64,000 bases of DNA from Pectobacterium peruviense (GCF_002847345.1 NZ_LXFV01000025.1:62001-126000), one strand, 5' to 3'. Counted from the first letter of the stretch, positions 43,664-53,721 are shown. The notes: generated by a model not told the origin, from the sequence alone. Translations and numbers: made by a program.

Positions 43664-44329
43664 ATGGCATACCGCGATCAATCCCTGGGTGAGTTGGCTA
43701 TCGCTATTCCGCGCGCCACCAAACTCTTTCGTGAACTCAATCTGGATTTCTGCTGCGGCGGAAAACAAACGCTAAGCCGCGCTGCTGGCAAAAAAGATCT
43801 CAATATCGATGAGCTGGAAGCACAGTTAGAAAAATTGGCTGCACAGCCTTCTGATGCACAAGACTGGCGTGAAGCACCGCTGGCTGACATCATCGCGTAC
43901 ATCATCCCCCGTTTTCATGACCGCCACCGTGAACAATTGCCGGAACTGATTCTGATGGCGGAAAAAGTCGAGCGCGTGCATCACGATAAAGCAGACTGTC
44001 CGCACGGCCTCGCAAACCAACTGACCGCGATCTATAACGAGCTGTCTCAGCACATGATGAAAGAAGAGCGCATCCTCTTCCCAATGATCAGTCAGGGAAT
44101 GGGCGCGAATGCTGCCGCACCGATTTCAGTGATGGAGCATGAGCACGATGACGCCGGGCGTGATGTGGAAGTGGTTAAAGAGCTGACCAACGGCGTCATA
44201 CCGCCTGAAGGTGCCTGCAACACTTGGCGTGCGCTGTACTCCGGTATCAACGAGTTCATTACCGACCTGATGGAACACATCCATCTGGAAAACAATTTGC
44301 TGTTCCCACGCGCACTGCGCGGTGAGTAA
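43664..44329 (+). CDS. ytfE: Iron-sulfur cluster repair di-iron protein YtfE (RIC)
   Basis: Cytosolic di-iron protein that helps restore iron-sulfur centres damaged by nitric oxide or peroxide. It is 221 residues from ATG 43664 ([16 protein letters not shown]). The N-terminal ScdA domain has [13 protein letters not shown] with its vicinal Cys pair. A hemerythrin-like four-helix bundle follows, with the Fe ligands His and Glu in [45 protein letters not shown] and [14 protein letters not shown]. An upstream in-frame ATG (43640) lies inside the leader next to the NsrR operator. Confidence 0.96.
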   Translation: MAYRDQSLGELAIAIPRATKLFRELNLDFCCGGKQTLSRAAGKKDLNIDELEAQLEKLAAQPSDAQDWREAPLADIIAYIIPRFHDRHREQLPELILMAEKVERVHHDKADCPHGLANQLTAIYNELSQHMMKEERILFPMISQGMGANAAAPISVMEHEHDDAGRDVEVVKELTNGVIPPEGACNTWRALYSGINEFITDLMEHIHLENNLLFPRALRGE

Positions 44330-44368
44330 TGTCGTTTCAATAAAAATAAGAAAGTCAGTAAAAACAAC

Positions 44369-44396
44369 AAAGGCGCTCAATGAGCGCCTTTTCTTT
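44369..44396. terminator. Bidirectional terminator between ytfE and fklB
   Basis: AAAGGCGCTCA and TGAGCGCCTTTT form a tight stem with flanking A and T runs. Confidence 0.9.
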
Positions 44397-44406
44397 TGTC
44401 TGAAAC

Positions 44407-45027
44407 TTACAGAATTTCCAGCAGTTCCACTTCAAAAATCAGTGCGCTGAACGGCGGAATAGAAGCACCCGCGCCACGTTCGCCATACGCCAGATTATGC
44501 GGAATATAGAGTTCCCACTTGGAACCGACTGGCATCAGCGTCAGCGCCTCAATCCAGCCTGGAATCACGCCGCTGACTGGGAATTCAGCAGGTTGACCAC
44601 GTTCAACAGAGCTGTCGAATACACTGCCGTCAGTCAGGCGACCCGTGTAATGCACACGCACACGATCCTGACGAGCCGGAATTGTACCTTCACCCTGTGT
44701 CAACACGCGGAATTGCAGACCAGATTCTGTGCTGTTCACACCTTCTTTTTGTGCGTTCTCAGCCAGGAACTGTTGGCCTTCTACCGCCAGCTCTTGCTGA
44801 CGATCGCGACGTACCGCATCAGCACGCTCATGAATTTCACGCAGCGCACGATGAACCACATCCACAGGCACCGCTGGCGCATTACCTTCCAGCGCATCGC
44901 GTAGACCAGCAAGCAGCGCTTCTGGGATCAGACCTTCAAGCCCTGATTCCTGTAACTGTTGACCAACTTGTAAGCCGATGCCGTAACTTGCCTGCGCTTC
45001 GACGCTATCAAAAGAAGGAGTTGTCAT
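44407..45027 (-). CDS. fklB: FKBP-type 22 kDa peptidyl-prolyl cis-trans isomerase
   Basis: Protein-folding helper that isomerises prolyl bonds. The 206 residues have an N-terminal helical dimerisation domain (~1-90). The C-terminal FKBP domain (~115-206) has [38 protein letters not shown] and [25 protein letters not shown], which carry the active-site aromatic residues. There is no signal peptide, so it is cytosolic. It is divergent from ytfB, as in E. coli. Confidence 0.96.
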   Translation of the reverse strand: MTTPSFDSVEAQASYGIGLQVGQQLQESGLEGLIPEALLAGLRDALEGNAPAVPVDVVHRALREIHERADAVRRDRQQELAVEGQQFLAENAQKEGVNSTESGLQFRVLTQGEGTIPARQDRVRVHYTGRLTDGSVFDSSVERGQPAEFPVSGVIPGWIEALTLMPVGSKWELYIPHNLAYGERGAGASIPPFSALIFEVELLEIL

Positions 45028-45446
45028 GGATGTTCCTTTTAATCTGTAAAAAACTGAAAGCGCAGCATAACAGCGACGGGGATTGGGGTAAAATCCTGTG
45101 TGCAGGTAATCACGTTAACCGCACACCAGCCAAACCATTACGGGAAGCTGGCCTATACTGGTAGTTCTGATGTTTCTGGCGCACGGCTCGCCTTAATCAT
45201 CAACGCGTTAACTGGTCAGCTCATGCAGATTATCGGTATACTGGATTGCGTTATCATCCTGATACTGTTTTTATGCCGACGCCGCCTTGCTACTGATATA
45301 GCTTAGCTACTGGTATAGCTTGGTTTGGCATAACGTAGTTAATCACATCATTTTTATCTGATGCGGCTTTTACACTGGCACTGTTTTTTTATACTGATGT
45401 TTTTATACGCCTGTTTTTATTCTGAATTGTAGTAAGAGAGGTCACC
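45028..45446. other. Divergent fklB/ytfB intergenic region with short repeats
   Basis: About 420 bases with no supported gene. A 17-bp tandem repeat, GCTACTGATATAGCTTA and GCTACTGGTATAGCTTG, occupies 45289-45322. T-rich CTGTTTTTAT-like words recur at least four times between 45265 and 45425. This looks like relaxed, slipped-strand-prone promoter DNA. Confidence 0.45.
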
Positions 45447-46160
45447 ATGGGCAGAATTGCGCCCAGGAAGCGGAAAACCACCTGGGATTATCAAACGCTA
45501 GTACGCTTCTGTCAGCGAATTATCCAGCGTCAGCCCTCAAATGCTGTAGCCGTAGAAAACGACGAGCAGCACGAAGAGCAGGAGCGTCTGTCTCCCCCTT
45601 CTCTGCGTGAGCGTATTAGTGTCTCGCTGCGAAAAGTCTGGCATTTACCTGACGGCTATCACTGGATGGAACCATTGCCGCTCCTCCATCGTCGCTGGAT
45701 TTTAATCGCTATCGCACTGCTGCTGATCGTGTTGCTTTGGCCTTACAACGCGCAACATCCTCAGCCTGTTCTTACCACACCCGTTCCTCTCACTCAGGCG
45801 GATAATCAGGCGGCGATGCAAGCCGTGATTATTGAAAGCCAACCTTCAACACAACAACAGCAGCCTGCCGCTGCGCCGCCGCCAACTCAGTCATCGGCGC
45901 CATGGCGACAGTATGAAATAGCCTCAGGGCAAACGCTGGCACAGCTCTTTCGAGATAACAATCTGCCCGTCAGCGATGTGTTCGCCATGGCTCAGGTGGA
46001 AGGCAGAGATAAACCGCTCAGCAATTTACGGGCAGGTCAGGGAGTTAAATTGCAGTTGAATGCACAAGGAATGGTTGCAGAGCTGGAAATCGAAACCACG
46101 GCAAACCAGACGATTCGGTTCACCCGCGGTGCAGACGGCGCGTTCACCCGCACACGCTAA
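45447..46160 (+). CDS. ytfB: OapA-family cell-division protein YtfB
   Basis: Bitopic inner-membrane protein of 237 residues. A cytosolic basic/acidic N-terminus (~1-80) is followed by a helix at ~86-102 (ILIAIALLLIVLLWP) and a Pro/Gln-rich periplasmic linker (~105-150). A LysM-like OapA domain follows at ~152-235 (YEIASGQTLAQLFRDNNLPVSDVFAMAQVEG). E. coli YtfB localises to the septum and binds glycans. The N-terminal region is longer than in E. coli. Its stop codon overlaps the stop of the convergent DUF488 gene. Confidence 0.9.
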   Translation: MGRIAPRKRKTTWDYQTLVRFCQRIIQRQPSNAVAVENDEQHEEQERLSPPSLRERISVSLRKVWHLPDGYHWMEPLPLLHRRWILIAIALLLIVLLWPYNAQHPQPVLTTPVPLTQADNQAAMQAVIIESQPSTQQQQPAAAPPPTQSSAPWRQYEIASGQTLAQLFRDNNLPVSDVFAMAQVEGRDKPLSNLRAGQGVKLQLNAQGMVAELEIETTANQTIRFTRGADGAFTRTR

Positions 46161-46519
46161 CAGGCCAGCCGCTCCAATAGGAAATCGCGCAGGACAATAG
46201 CATGGTTGTGCTGCGCGTCTTTACTGCCATAAAGCAGCGTGATTGTCTTCTTCTGCTCAAGTAGTTCCAGTAGCCTGATGCGCGCATTACTCTGCGCCAA
46301 CTCATTTCGATAATAGTCCGCAAACTCCGCCCAACGTTCAGGCTCGGCGTGAAACCATTTCCGCAGCTCGCTACTCGGCGCAATATCTTTAAACCACTCA
46401 ACGCCCTCCAGACGTGCTTTACTGATGCCACGCGGCCACAGGCGGTCAATAAGAAAAGTGTGGGAAGAGAAAGGAGCCTGCGCGTCATACACGCGGGTGA
46501 GGTGAATCAAGTCAGACAT
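46157..46519 (-). CDS. DUF488 family protein
   Basis: Protein of 120 residues with the YeaO-like DUF488 signature FLIDRLWPRGISKARLEGVEWFKDIAPSSELRKWF (seen at ~22-56) and LLYGSKDAQHNHAIVL near the C-terminus. The family has no settled function. Its 3' end overlaps ytfB by four bases in a tail-to-tail arrangement with no room for a separate terminator. Not found at this place in E. coli, so it is likely an accessory gene. Confidence 0.85.
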   Translation of the reverse strand: MSDLIHLTRVYDAQAPFSSHTFLIDRLWPRGISKARLEGVEWFKDIAPSSELRKWFHAEPERWAEFADYYRNELAQSNARIRLLELLEQKKTITLLYGSKDAQHNHAIVLRDFLLERLAC

Positions 46520-46593
46520 GTGGCCTCCTTTTTAGAATCTCCTTTTCAGGGTAATAAGGTAATGATAGGTCATTTCCGTATCCCTAAAATGCA

Positions 46594-46618
46594 AAACGCT
46601 GGCACAAGGCCAGCGTTT
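46594..46618 (-). terminator. Terminator of the rpsF-priB-rpsR-rplI operon
   Basis: AAACGCTGGC (46594-46603) pairs with GCCAGCGTTT (46609-46618), and on the minus strand it is followed by TGCATTTT. It lies about 40 bases after the rplI stop. Confidence 0.85.
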
Positions 46619-46658
46619 CACATGTTAACTAAAGTGTTAATTCAACGATAAACGTGAA

Positions 46659-47111
46659 TTACGCTTCAGCAACAACAACTACATTCAGCTCAGCAAATAC
46701 ATCGCTGTGTACCTGGAAGCTTACTACGTGCTCACCTACAGTACGCAGAACGCCGTTCGGCAAACGAACTTCGCTCTTAGCAATGTCAACACCGGCAGCC
46801 GTTACCGCATCAGCGATATCGCGAGTACCGATGGAACCGAACAGTTTACCTTCGTCGCCTGCTTTAGACGCGATGGTAACGCTAGCCAGTTCTTTGATCT
46901 TGGTGGCGCGAGCTTCAGCAGCGGTCAGAACGTCAGCCAGTTTGGCTTCCAGTTCAGCACGGCGTGCTTCGAAGAACTCAACGTTTTTCTTAGTTGCCGG
47001 CACAGCTTTGCCCTGCGGAACCAAGAAGTTACGAGCATAGCCCGCTTTAACGTTTACCTGATCACCCAGGCTGCCCAGGTTTGCTACTTTATCAAGCAGA
47101 ATAACTTGCAT
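46659..47111 (-). CDS. rplI: 50S ribosomal protein bL9
   Basis: Large-subunit protein at the base of the L1 stalk, with roles in translation fidelity. The 150 residues contain the complete N-terminal RNA-binding domain ([30 protein letters not shown]-type sequence, ~1-52), the long connecting helix and the C-terminal domain ([12 protein letters not shown]). It is the last gene of the operon, 41 bases after rpsR. Confidence 0.98.
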   Translation of the reverse strand: MQVILLDKVANLGSLGDQVNVKAGYARNFLVPQGKAVPATKKNVEFFEARRAELEAKLADVLTAAEARATKIKELASVTIASKAGDEGKLFGSIGTRDIADAVTAAGVDIAKSEVRLPNGVLRTVGEHVVSFQVHSDVFAELNVVVVAEA

Positions 47112-47152
47112 TACTTTATCCTCTCAAAGTCTCGTTAATGGACAGTGACCGA

Positions 47153-47705
<553 letters not shown>

Positions 47706-47710
47706 AACAA

Positions 47711-48121
<411 letters not shown>

Positions 48122-48128
48122 TTATTCA

Positions 48129-48163
48129 GCCTCCTGTCTGGGTCAACCGCGGCCCGTGGAGGC
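48129..48163 (-). promoter_or_regulatory. bS6:bS18-binding leader motif of rpsF
   Basis: On the minus strand GCCTCC pairs with GGAGGC around an inner GGG/CCC pair, with an unpaired CCG next to CGGTTGA. This matches the described autoregulatory leader, in which the bS6:bS18 complex recognises a bulged CCG. It lies 26 bases before the rpsF start. Confidence 0.65.
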
Positions 48164-48202
48164 AAGGAACGTGTATGTGTGCGGCTGAAAAAATGACGCG
48201 TA

Positions 48203-48231
48203 AGTATAGTGCCCGACATTAAAGAACACAA
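48203..48231 (-). promoter_or_regulatory. Sigma-70 promoter of the rpsF operon
   Basis: TTGTGT, 17 bases and TATACT on the minus strand, about 100 bases before rpsF and just upstream of the leader motif. Confidence 0.6.
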
Positions 48232-48284
48232 GGAAGAAACACAGGAGTTTTCTACGCTGTGATATTTGCAGAATTAACGTGGGA

Positions 48285-49037
48285 TTACAGCGTCCGCTGG
48301 AAGAAATCAGCACCCGCCTGTAACGCCGTCGGCGTAATACGATGCGCCACACCCGGCTCGGTCAGATACGTCAGATTGGCGAGTGTATCGCGTGCCTGTA
48401 ATGCCTGATGGAGACGTGCACTTTCTGCCGCTGGCACGACATCATCCGCTTCGCCATGCCACACAAGCAGCGGCCGATTGGACAGCGCATCCAGACGTGT
48501 AGTGACATCATAATCAGCCAGTTTGGTCGCTAACGCCTGCAATACCGCTTTATTTTCGTCGCGTTCGGCCGGAACCGGAGGAAATAGCGTTGATGACAGC
48601 GTGGAGAAATAGCCGGAGCCCATAAATGCAGCCACCGCAGTAATCCAGGGATAACGAGCCATGCACCCGAGCGCGCTCATTCCACCAAGCGACGCGCCGC
48701 AAACACCAACCCGTTCGCCGTCGATCAAGCCACGCTGCCGATATTCCGCGACATAGTCGGGAAGCTCTTCAATATTCGCTTGCAGAATGTCCCAGAAATG
48801 ACACAACCGATGCGCTTCATCACCATCATAGCGGGCACCATGCATTGCCGCATCGGTCAAAATCACCCGAAACCCAGCCTGAGCCAGCGCGTAGCCAAAA
48901 TACGAGTACACCTCTTTTGATGACATGTAACCATGGTAGAAAAAAATCGTCGGTAAAGGCTGCTCCCTTCTTCCCACAGGCGCCGCGTGAATCGCTTCGA
49001 TACCGCTGCCGAGTTTATCCAGTGACATTTCGACCAT
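48285..49037 (-). CDS. yjfP: Alpha/beta-hydrolase esterase YjfP
   Basis: Cytosolic carboxylesterase of 250 residues. The oxyanion-region motif is FFYHGYMSSKEVYSYFGYALAQAG (seen at ~32-55). The nucleophile elbow is GASLGG at about 116-121, the acid is in LLVWHGEADDVVP near residue 200 and the catalytic His is in PGVAHRITP near residue 232. E. coli YjfP acts on short acyl esters; the natural substrate is unknown. In E. coli it follows bsmA directly, whereas here a chemoreceptor and the rtcB2-prfH pair lie between. Confidence 0.93.
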   Translation of the reverse strand: MVEMSLDKLGSGIEAIHAAPVGRREQPLPTIFFYHGYMSSKEVYSYFGYALAQAGFRVILTDAAMHGARYDGDEAHRLCHFWDILQANIEELPDYVAEYRQRGLIDGERVGVCGASLGGMSALGCMARYPWITAVAAFMGSGYFSTLSSTLFPPVPAERDENKAVLQALATKLADYDVTTRLDALSNRPLLVWHGEADDVVPAAESARLHQALQARDTLANLTYLTEPGVAHRITPTALQAGADFFQRTL

Positions 49038-49207
49038 ATTTCCCTCGTTTAAAGTTCTGTCAGCACGTTTTTATGTAGCGAAATCGTATTTAGCGACCGG
49101 GTCACGACCTTTTACGATAAACCCACTCGCTGCCATCCCTTATCCCAGTGACGTCATTAATTTCATGCTGATTTAATCGACATATTTATGTAAATAAAAA
49201 AATCACA

Positions 49208-49221
49208 TTGATCTAGATCAA
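49208..49221. promoter_or_regulatory. Perfect FNR-type site upstream of a chemoreceptor
   Basis: TTGATCTAGATCAA is an exact match to the FNR consensus TTGAT-N4-ATCAA and fully palindromic. Its centre lies about 70 bases before the start expected from the adjacent sigma-28-like promoter. The T at the discriminating position favours FNR over CRP. Confidence 0.8.
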
Positions 49222-49251
49222 TAACAGAAATGAATGTTTACACTCCGTGAT

Positions 49252-49278
49252 TAATTTTTTTTCATCTACTGCCGTTAA
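49252..49278 (+). promoter_or_regulatory. Sigma-28-like promoter of the chemoreceptor
   Basis: TAATTTTT (49252-49259), 11 bases and GCCGTTAA (49271-49278) match the FliA consensus at 6/8 and 7/8 with exact spacing, 53 bases before the start codon. Confidence 0.7.
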
Positions 49279-49331
49279 AGCATGTGAAGCAAGACTAAAA
49301 AATAACCTTTTTATTATAAAGAGACACACAT

Positions 49332-51272
49332 ATGTTGGGACTTTCCTTTAAACACTGGGGTTTGGGTATCAAGTTATCAATTATCGCCTCCCTGAGTGTG
49401 GCGATATTGTTCATTGCCTTCACTCTCACCCTTACCCGCTCCGCAGGCGATCAGTTGAAATCGTTGACCCTCAGCGACATGCAGAGCCAGGTGAATGGAG
49501 TCACCGACATGATCAACATGTACGATACCAGCCTACAAGCAGAGGTCAGCAACTATACGCGGCTGCTGGCGAGCTTTTTGCCAACACGGTTTTCACTGGA
49601 TACCGTTAACCGCACCGCCTTCGGCAACACACCTCAGCCGACACTAAAAGCTGGCGATACGGTATTGAACCTCAACACCGACGTGACGGACGACTTTCTG
49701 AGCCGTACCCATGCGATCTCAACGATTTTTGTCCGCGATGGGGAAGATTTTACGCGCATCACCACGTCACTGAAGAAAGAAGATGGATCGCGCGCGATGG
49801 GTACCAAACTCGATCGTGAAAGCCCGGCCTATGCACTTGTGATGAAAGGTGAAACCTACAGTGGGTTAGCAACACTGTTCGGCAAACAGTACATCACCCA
49901 GTATCAACCGATACGCGATAGTGAAAACAAGGTTATCGGTATTCTGTTCGTCGGCGTCGACATCACGAAGCAATTTACCGAGATGCAACAGACCATTCTG
50001 AACAAGAAAATGGGTGAAACAGGCCATTTCTTTGTACTTAGCACGAAAAAAGGAAAGGATGCAGGTAACTATCTTTACCACCAAAGCAATGCCAACCAAC
50101 GCCCTGACTGGTCAGAAGGTGCGTTAGAGAAAGTGCTGGCAACCGGTAATGGCACGATCGAATACGACAACAACACGATGACGGGCGAAGAAAAAACCCG
50201 AATCATGGTGTACCGCAGTATTCCACAGTGGAACTGGATTGTGGCGGGAACCATTAGTAAGGAAAGTCTGATGGCGGAGGTTAACCGCACCCGCAACCTG
50301 TTTTTGGGCGGTGGCATTATTCTGGTTCTGCTCTTTGCAGCCTTCTTTGTCGTGCTGACACGCAAATGGCTGAGCCAGCCGTTGGTTGAAATCGTCAAAG
50401 TGGCAGAACAATTCTCTGCTGGTAACCTGACGGCCACGCTTTCCAGCAACCGTGGCGATGAAGTGGGCCGCCTGATCGATGCGATTAACGGCATCGGACA
50501 GGGGCTAACGACTATTGTGTCGCAGGTAAGAAGTTCATCTGAGGAAATCAGTGCCAGCACCGATGCGCTGGCTGCTGATAGTGAAAATATCAGCGAGCAG
50601 ATTGCCCGTCAGGCCAGTAGCGTCGAAGAAACGTCTGCCAGCATGGAGCAACTCTCCGCCAGCGTGAAGCAGAACGCCGATAACGTCTCTGCTGCCAAAG
50701 ATCTGGCGGAGCAAAGCGCAGCCGCAGCACGAAACGGCAGCCAGACCGTCACCGATTCGGTCTCTACGATGAGCGACATTAAAAACTCATCGCAGCGAAT
50801 TGCCGATATCACAACGGTGATCGAATCTATCGCTTTCCAGACCAATATTCTGGCACTCAATGCTGCGGTCGAAGCTGCTCGCGCAGGCGAACACGGCAGA
50901 GGCTTCGCCGTCGTTGCGGCTGAAGTGCGAGCGCTGGCACAGCGTAGTTCTACCGCGGTGAAAGAGATCGAAACCTTGATTGATGAATCGCTGGAAAAGA
51001 TCGAAGCGGGCTATCATTTCTCAGAAAAAACGCAGGCGGTAATGGACGACTTACGTAACCGCATCCTGCAGGTCAGCACGATCGTGAACGATATCGATAT
51101 CGCTTCACGCGAGCAGTCCGCCGGGATCAGCCAGGTAAACATCGCAATTGTACAGATTGGTCAGGCAACGCAGGAAAACGCCATTCTGGTCAACAATTCG
51201 GAAGATACCGCGCAGAGTCTGCGCCAGAAAGGCCACCATCTCAGCGAGCTGGTCAGCGTCTTCCGTATTTAA
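49332..51272 (+). CDS. Methyl-accepting chemotaxis protein with Cache-type sensor
   Basis: Large receptor of 646 residues. TM1 is at ~12-33. A ~275-residue periplasmic region contains a Cache3/Cache2-type fold ([70 protein letters not shown] and WNWIVAGTI). TM2 is at ~325-345, HAMP at ~346-400, then the signalling domain with tip [26 protein letters not shown]. No NWETF tail is present. Such Cache receptors often sense organic acids or small metabolites; the ligand here is unknown. An FNR-type palindrome upstream suggests anaerobic control. Confidence 0.92.
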   Translation: MLGLSFKHWGLGIKLSIIASLSVAILFIAFTLTLTRSAGDQLKSLTLSDMQSQVNGVTDMINMYDTSLQAEVSNYTRLLASFLPTRFSLDTVNRTAFGNTPQPTLKAGDTVLNLNTDVTDDFLSRTHAISTIFVRDGEDFTRITTSLKKEDGSRAMGTKLDRESPAYALVMKGETYSGLATLFGKQYITQYQPIRDSENKVIGILFVGVDITKQFTEMQQTILNKKMGETGHFFVLSTKKGKDAGNYLYHQSNANQRPDWSEGALEKVLATGNGTIEYDNNTMTGEEKTRIMVYRSIPQWNWIVAGTISKESLMAEVNRTRNLFLGGGIILVLLFAAFFVVLTRKWLSQPLVEIVKVAEQFSAGNLTATLSSNRGDEVGRLIDAINGIGQGLTTIVSQVRSSSEEISASTDALAADSENISEQIARQASSVEETSASMEQLSASVKQNADNVSAAKDLAEQSAAAARNGSQTVTDSVSTMSDIKNSSQRIADITTVIESIAFQTNILALNAAVEAARAGEHGRGFAVVAAEVRALAQRSSTAVKEIETLIDESLEKIEAGYHFSEKTQAVMDDLRNRILQVSTIVNDIDIASREQSAGISQVNIAIVQIGQATQENAILVNNSEDTAQSLRQKGHHLSELVSVFRI

Positions 51273-51285
51273 CATCCACACAGTA

Positions 51286-51315
51286 GCCATCGTGTTGCCG
51301 GTATTGCACGATGGC
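51286..51315 (+). terminator. Terminator-like hairpin after the chemoreceptor
   Basis: GCCATCGTG (51286-51294) pairs with CACGATGGC (51307-51315), 14 bases after the stop. It lacks a T-run. Confidence 0.45.
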
Positions 51316-51378
51316 CACCACTTGAGTATTATGCCGACGATTTTTCACTATTCCCCCACTGACAAAGGAGACGACATC

Positions 51379-51423
51379 ATGACGACAACTACTCTGATTC
51401 TTTGCAGGACATCTCGGGACTAA
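51379..51423 (+). CDS. Possible 14-residue leader peptide upstream of rtcB2
   Basis: ATG ... TAA encodes MTTTTLILCRTSRD. It is preceded by AAAGGAG eight bases before the ATG, a stronger ribosome site than that of the downstream gene. It lies 84 bases before the rtcB2-like start, and a C7 run and pyrimidine-rich stretch follow it. It may be a leader peptide, the remnant of a lost gene, or chance. No homologue is recognised. Confidence 0.3.
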   Translation: MTTTTLILCRTSRD

Positions 51424-51507
51424 TTCCGCATTCTTTTCCGCTTTGCGTTATCCCCCCCAGCTGTAGCCTGCCTTACCCTATTTTTAAATTGATCAGCAGG
51501 ATGATCT

Positions 51508-52629
51508 ATGGGCAATGCTATTCGCTCTATTTCGGCGCGCGTCAGTGTGATCGCGACGGAAAATACCTGGATTGAAGATAAAGCAATCCAACAGCTTCAA
51601 ATTACATCACAACTTCCCGATATGGTACGCGTGGCCGGTATGCCAGATTTGCATCCGGGCCGTGGTTACCCCATCGGTGCCGCTTTTTTTTCACAGCAGC
51701 GCTTCTATCCGGCACTCGTCGGAAACGATATCGGCTGTGGCATGGCGCTATGGCGCACTGGCCTGAATGCCAAAAAAATTTCACTGGATAAGCTGGAAAA
51801 ACGGCTTGGCAATATCGATGGGCCACTGGAAGACGATATCGATATTCCACCCGCACTGGCAGATTTCCACTATTCGCTGGGCACCATCGGCGGCGGCAAC
51901 CACTTTGCAGAATTACAGCAGCTTGATGAAATTTATCAGCCAGATACGCTACACGCTCTGCACATTGATCCTAAACAGCTGCTGTTGCTCGTGCATAGCG
52001 GCTCACGCGGATTAGGGCAAACCATACTGGAAGCCCACGTGCGGGAATTCGGTCATCAGGGTATTGAGGCCAACACGCCAGCCGCTGAAGCCTATCTGGA
52101 ACAGCATCAGTTTGCGCTGACGTTTGCCACCCACAATCGACGACTGATCGCACAGCGGATGCTGGAACGTTGGCATACGGAAGGTGATGCTGCACTGGAC
52201 GTGAACCATAATCTGGTGACATCAGCCACGATTGAAGGCATTTCCGGCTGGCTGCACCGCAAAGGCGCGACACCCGCCGACTGCGGCCCAGTTATCATTC
52301 CCGGTTCACGCGGCGACTACAGCTATATTGTGCAACCCATTCCCCACGCAGACAGCCTCTATTCACTGGCACATGGAGCAGGCAGAAAGTGGATGCGTAC
52401 GGAGTGTAAAGATCGACTGTCTTCACGTTATAGCGTCCAACAACTGGCGCGTACGCGTTTCGGTAGCCGTGTGATTTGTCAGGACAGGCAGCTGATTTTT
52501 CAGGAAGCACCAGAAGCCTACAAACCGATAGACAGCGTGATCGGTGCGATGCAGCAGGCGGGATTAATCACGCTGATTGCTCGCCTGAAGCCGATACTCA
52601 CCTACAAAACGCGCGGGGAGGATAAATGA
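51508..52629 (+). CDS. rtcB2: RtcB-family RNA ligase (RtcB2 type, PrfH-associated)
   Basis: RNA ligase that joins 2',3'-cyclic phosphate or 3'-phosphate to 5'-OH ends through a 3'-guanylylated intermediate. It has 373 residues, shorter than housekeeping RtcB (~408). The metal-binding residues are in GNDIGCG (Asp74, Cys77), IGGGNHFAE (His131), VHSGSRGLG (His163) and DVNHNLV (His234). The guanylylated His is in LAHGAGRKW (His289). All active-site motifs are present. It is translationally coupled to prfH by an ATGA overlap. Known work on such pairs implicates them in mending 16S rRNA cleaved at the decoding centre. Confidence 0.92.
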   Translation: MGNAIRSISARVSVIATENTWIEDKAIQQLQITSQLPDMVRVAGMPDLHPGRGYPIGAAFFSQQRFYPALVGNDIGCGMALWRTGLNAKKISLDKLEKRLGNIDGPLEDDIDIPPALADFHYSLGTIGGGNHFAELQQLDEIYQPDTLHALHIDPKQLLLLVHSGSRGLGQTILEAHVREFGHQGIEANTPAAEAYLEQHQFALTFATHNRRLIAQRMLERWHTEGDAALDVNHNLVTSATIEGISGWLHRKGATPADCGPVIIPGSRGDYSYIVQPIPHADSLYSLAHGAGRKWMRTECKDRLSSRYSVQQLARTRFGSRVICQDRQLIFQEAPEAYKPIDSVIGAMQQAGLITLIARLKPILTYKTRGEDK

Positions 52630-53249
52630 TATTGCTTCAACTTTCCGCCGCGCAGGGACCGGACGAATGCATGCTGGCAACGGCAAAAGCGCTGCACGCT
52701 CTGACGCGAGATGCCGCGCAGCAAGGCATCGAGTGCGAAATCATCGAAACCGAAGCTGGGAAACGTTCAGGCACGTTACGTTCCGCACTGGTTCTGTTAA
52801 ACGGTGAGCAGGCAGAACCACTAGCTGACAGCTGGTGCGGTACGCTTCAGTGGACGTGCAATAGCCCTTGGCGCAAAGGTGGCGGACGTAAGAACTGGTT
52901 TATCGGCGTCGCACGTTTTTATCAGGAACAGGCGTTTGCCGATGACGAGATTCGTTTTGAAACCACCAAATCCTCCGGCCCCGGCGGACAGCATGTGAAT
53001 AAAACCGAGTCTGCCGTCCGCGCCACTCATGTCGCCAGCGGTATCACGGTGAAGGTGCAGAGTGAACGCAGCCAGCACGCTAACAAGCGTCTGGCCTGTT
53101 ATCTCATCGCCTATCGTCTGGAAGCGTTACAGCAACAGCAGCACGCCGAACTACGGGCACAGCGGCGTCTGTTCCACCACCAGATAGAACGCGGCAATCC
53201 GGTAAAAGTCTTCAAGGGCGAAGATTTTACGCTGGTCACCTCGCGCTAA
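52626..53249 (+). CDS. prfH: Peptide chain release factor-like protein PrfH
   Basis: Class I release-factor homologue of 207 residues. It retains the catalytic GGQ (120-122, in [20 protein letters not shown]) and the basic C-terminal tail. It lacks the codon-recognition domain of RF1/RF2, having instead a short N-terminal domain (~1-85). It is thought to release the nascent peptide from ribosomes with a cleaved decoding centre so that RtcB2 can reseal the 16S rRNA. Its ATG overlaps the stop of rtcB2 (ATGA), implying obligate co-expression. Confidence 0.92.
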   Translation: MILLQLSAAQGPDECMLATAKALHALTRDAAQQGIECEIIETEAGKRSGTLRSALVLLNGEQAEPLADSWCGTLQWTCNSPWRKGGGRKNWFIGVARFYQEQAFADDEIRFETTKSSGPGGQHVNKTESAVRATHVASGITVKVQSERSQHANKRLACYLIAYRLEALQQQQHAELRAQRRLFHHQIERGNPVKVFKGEDFTLVTSR

Positions 53250-53258
53250 CCTCAGCTA

Positions 53259-53290
53259 ACAGCGGGCATCTCATTGCCCGCTGTTATTTT
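53259..53290 (+). terminator. Rho-independent terminator after prfH
   Basis: AACAGCGGGCA (53259-53269) pairs with TGCCCGCTGTT (53276-53286), an 11-bp stem followed by ATTTTCC. Confidence 0.85.
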
Positions 53291-53367
53291 CCCCCTTACT
53301 AAAGAGAGTGCCATCAGCCCAATGATAGCGCTACACTCCCGCTATCTACTCCTGTCAGGCTGAAGCG

Positions 53368-53676
53368 ATGAATATCATGCGGATACTTTTCTTACCCTTA
53401 ATACTGGTACTGTCCGGCTGTCAGCTTATACAAGGGAAGCCCGTCGCAGCACCACCGCCCGCAGAGAAAGCACTCGAAATTCGCTACGCGCAAACCAGCC
53501 AGTTAGAAAAAGTGGGGACGATCTCCGCGACCGTACGTGGGAACGCAGACGATGCCGATCGTGCCATTCAGCAAAAAGCCGATGCCTCCGGTGCACATTA
53601 TTATGTGATTGTACTGAAATCCGAGGCCGCCACGCTCCCCGGTCTGTGGTCTGTACGCGCCGTGCTGTATCGCTGA
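53368..53676 (+). CDS. bsmA: Biofilm/peroxide-stress lipoprotein BsmA (YdgH/BhsA/McbA-like)
   Basis: Small lipoprotein of 102 residues. The signal peptide ends in the lipobox LSGC, with acylated Cys at ~18, then a Pro/Ala-rich linker. A DUF1471/YdgH-type domain follows at ~35-102 (VGTISATVRGNADDADRAIQQKADASGAHYYVIV). E. coli BsmA (YjfO) affects biofilm formation and tolerance of peroxide and acid; the role is transferred by homology. It lies between prfH and convergent yjfL. Confidence 0.88.
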   Translation: MNIMRILFLPLILVLSGCQLIQGKPVAAPPPAEKALEIRYAQTSQLEKVGTISATVRGNADDADRAIQQKADASGAHYYVIVLKSEAATLPGLWSVRAVLYR

Positions 53677-53699
53677 ATCGTCGGGACATGCTGTAAAAA

Positions 53700-53721
53700 A
53701 TACCGGGAAGACTCCCGGTAT
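53700..53721. terminator. Bidirectional terminator between bsmA and yjfL
   Basis: ATACCGGGA (53700-53708) pairs with TCCCGGTAT (53713-53721). A-rich sequence before it gives a T6 tail on the minus strand. Confidence 0.85.
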
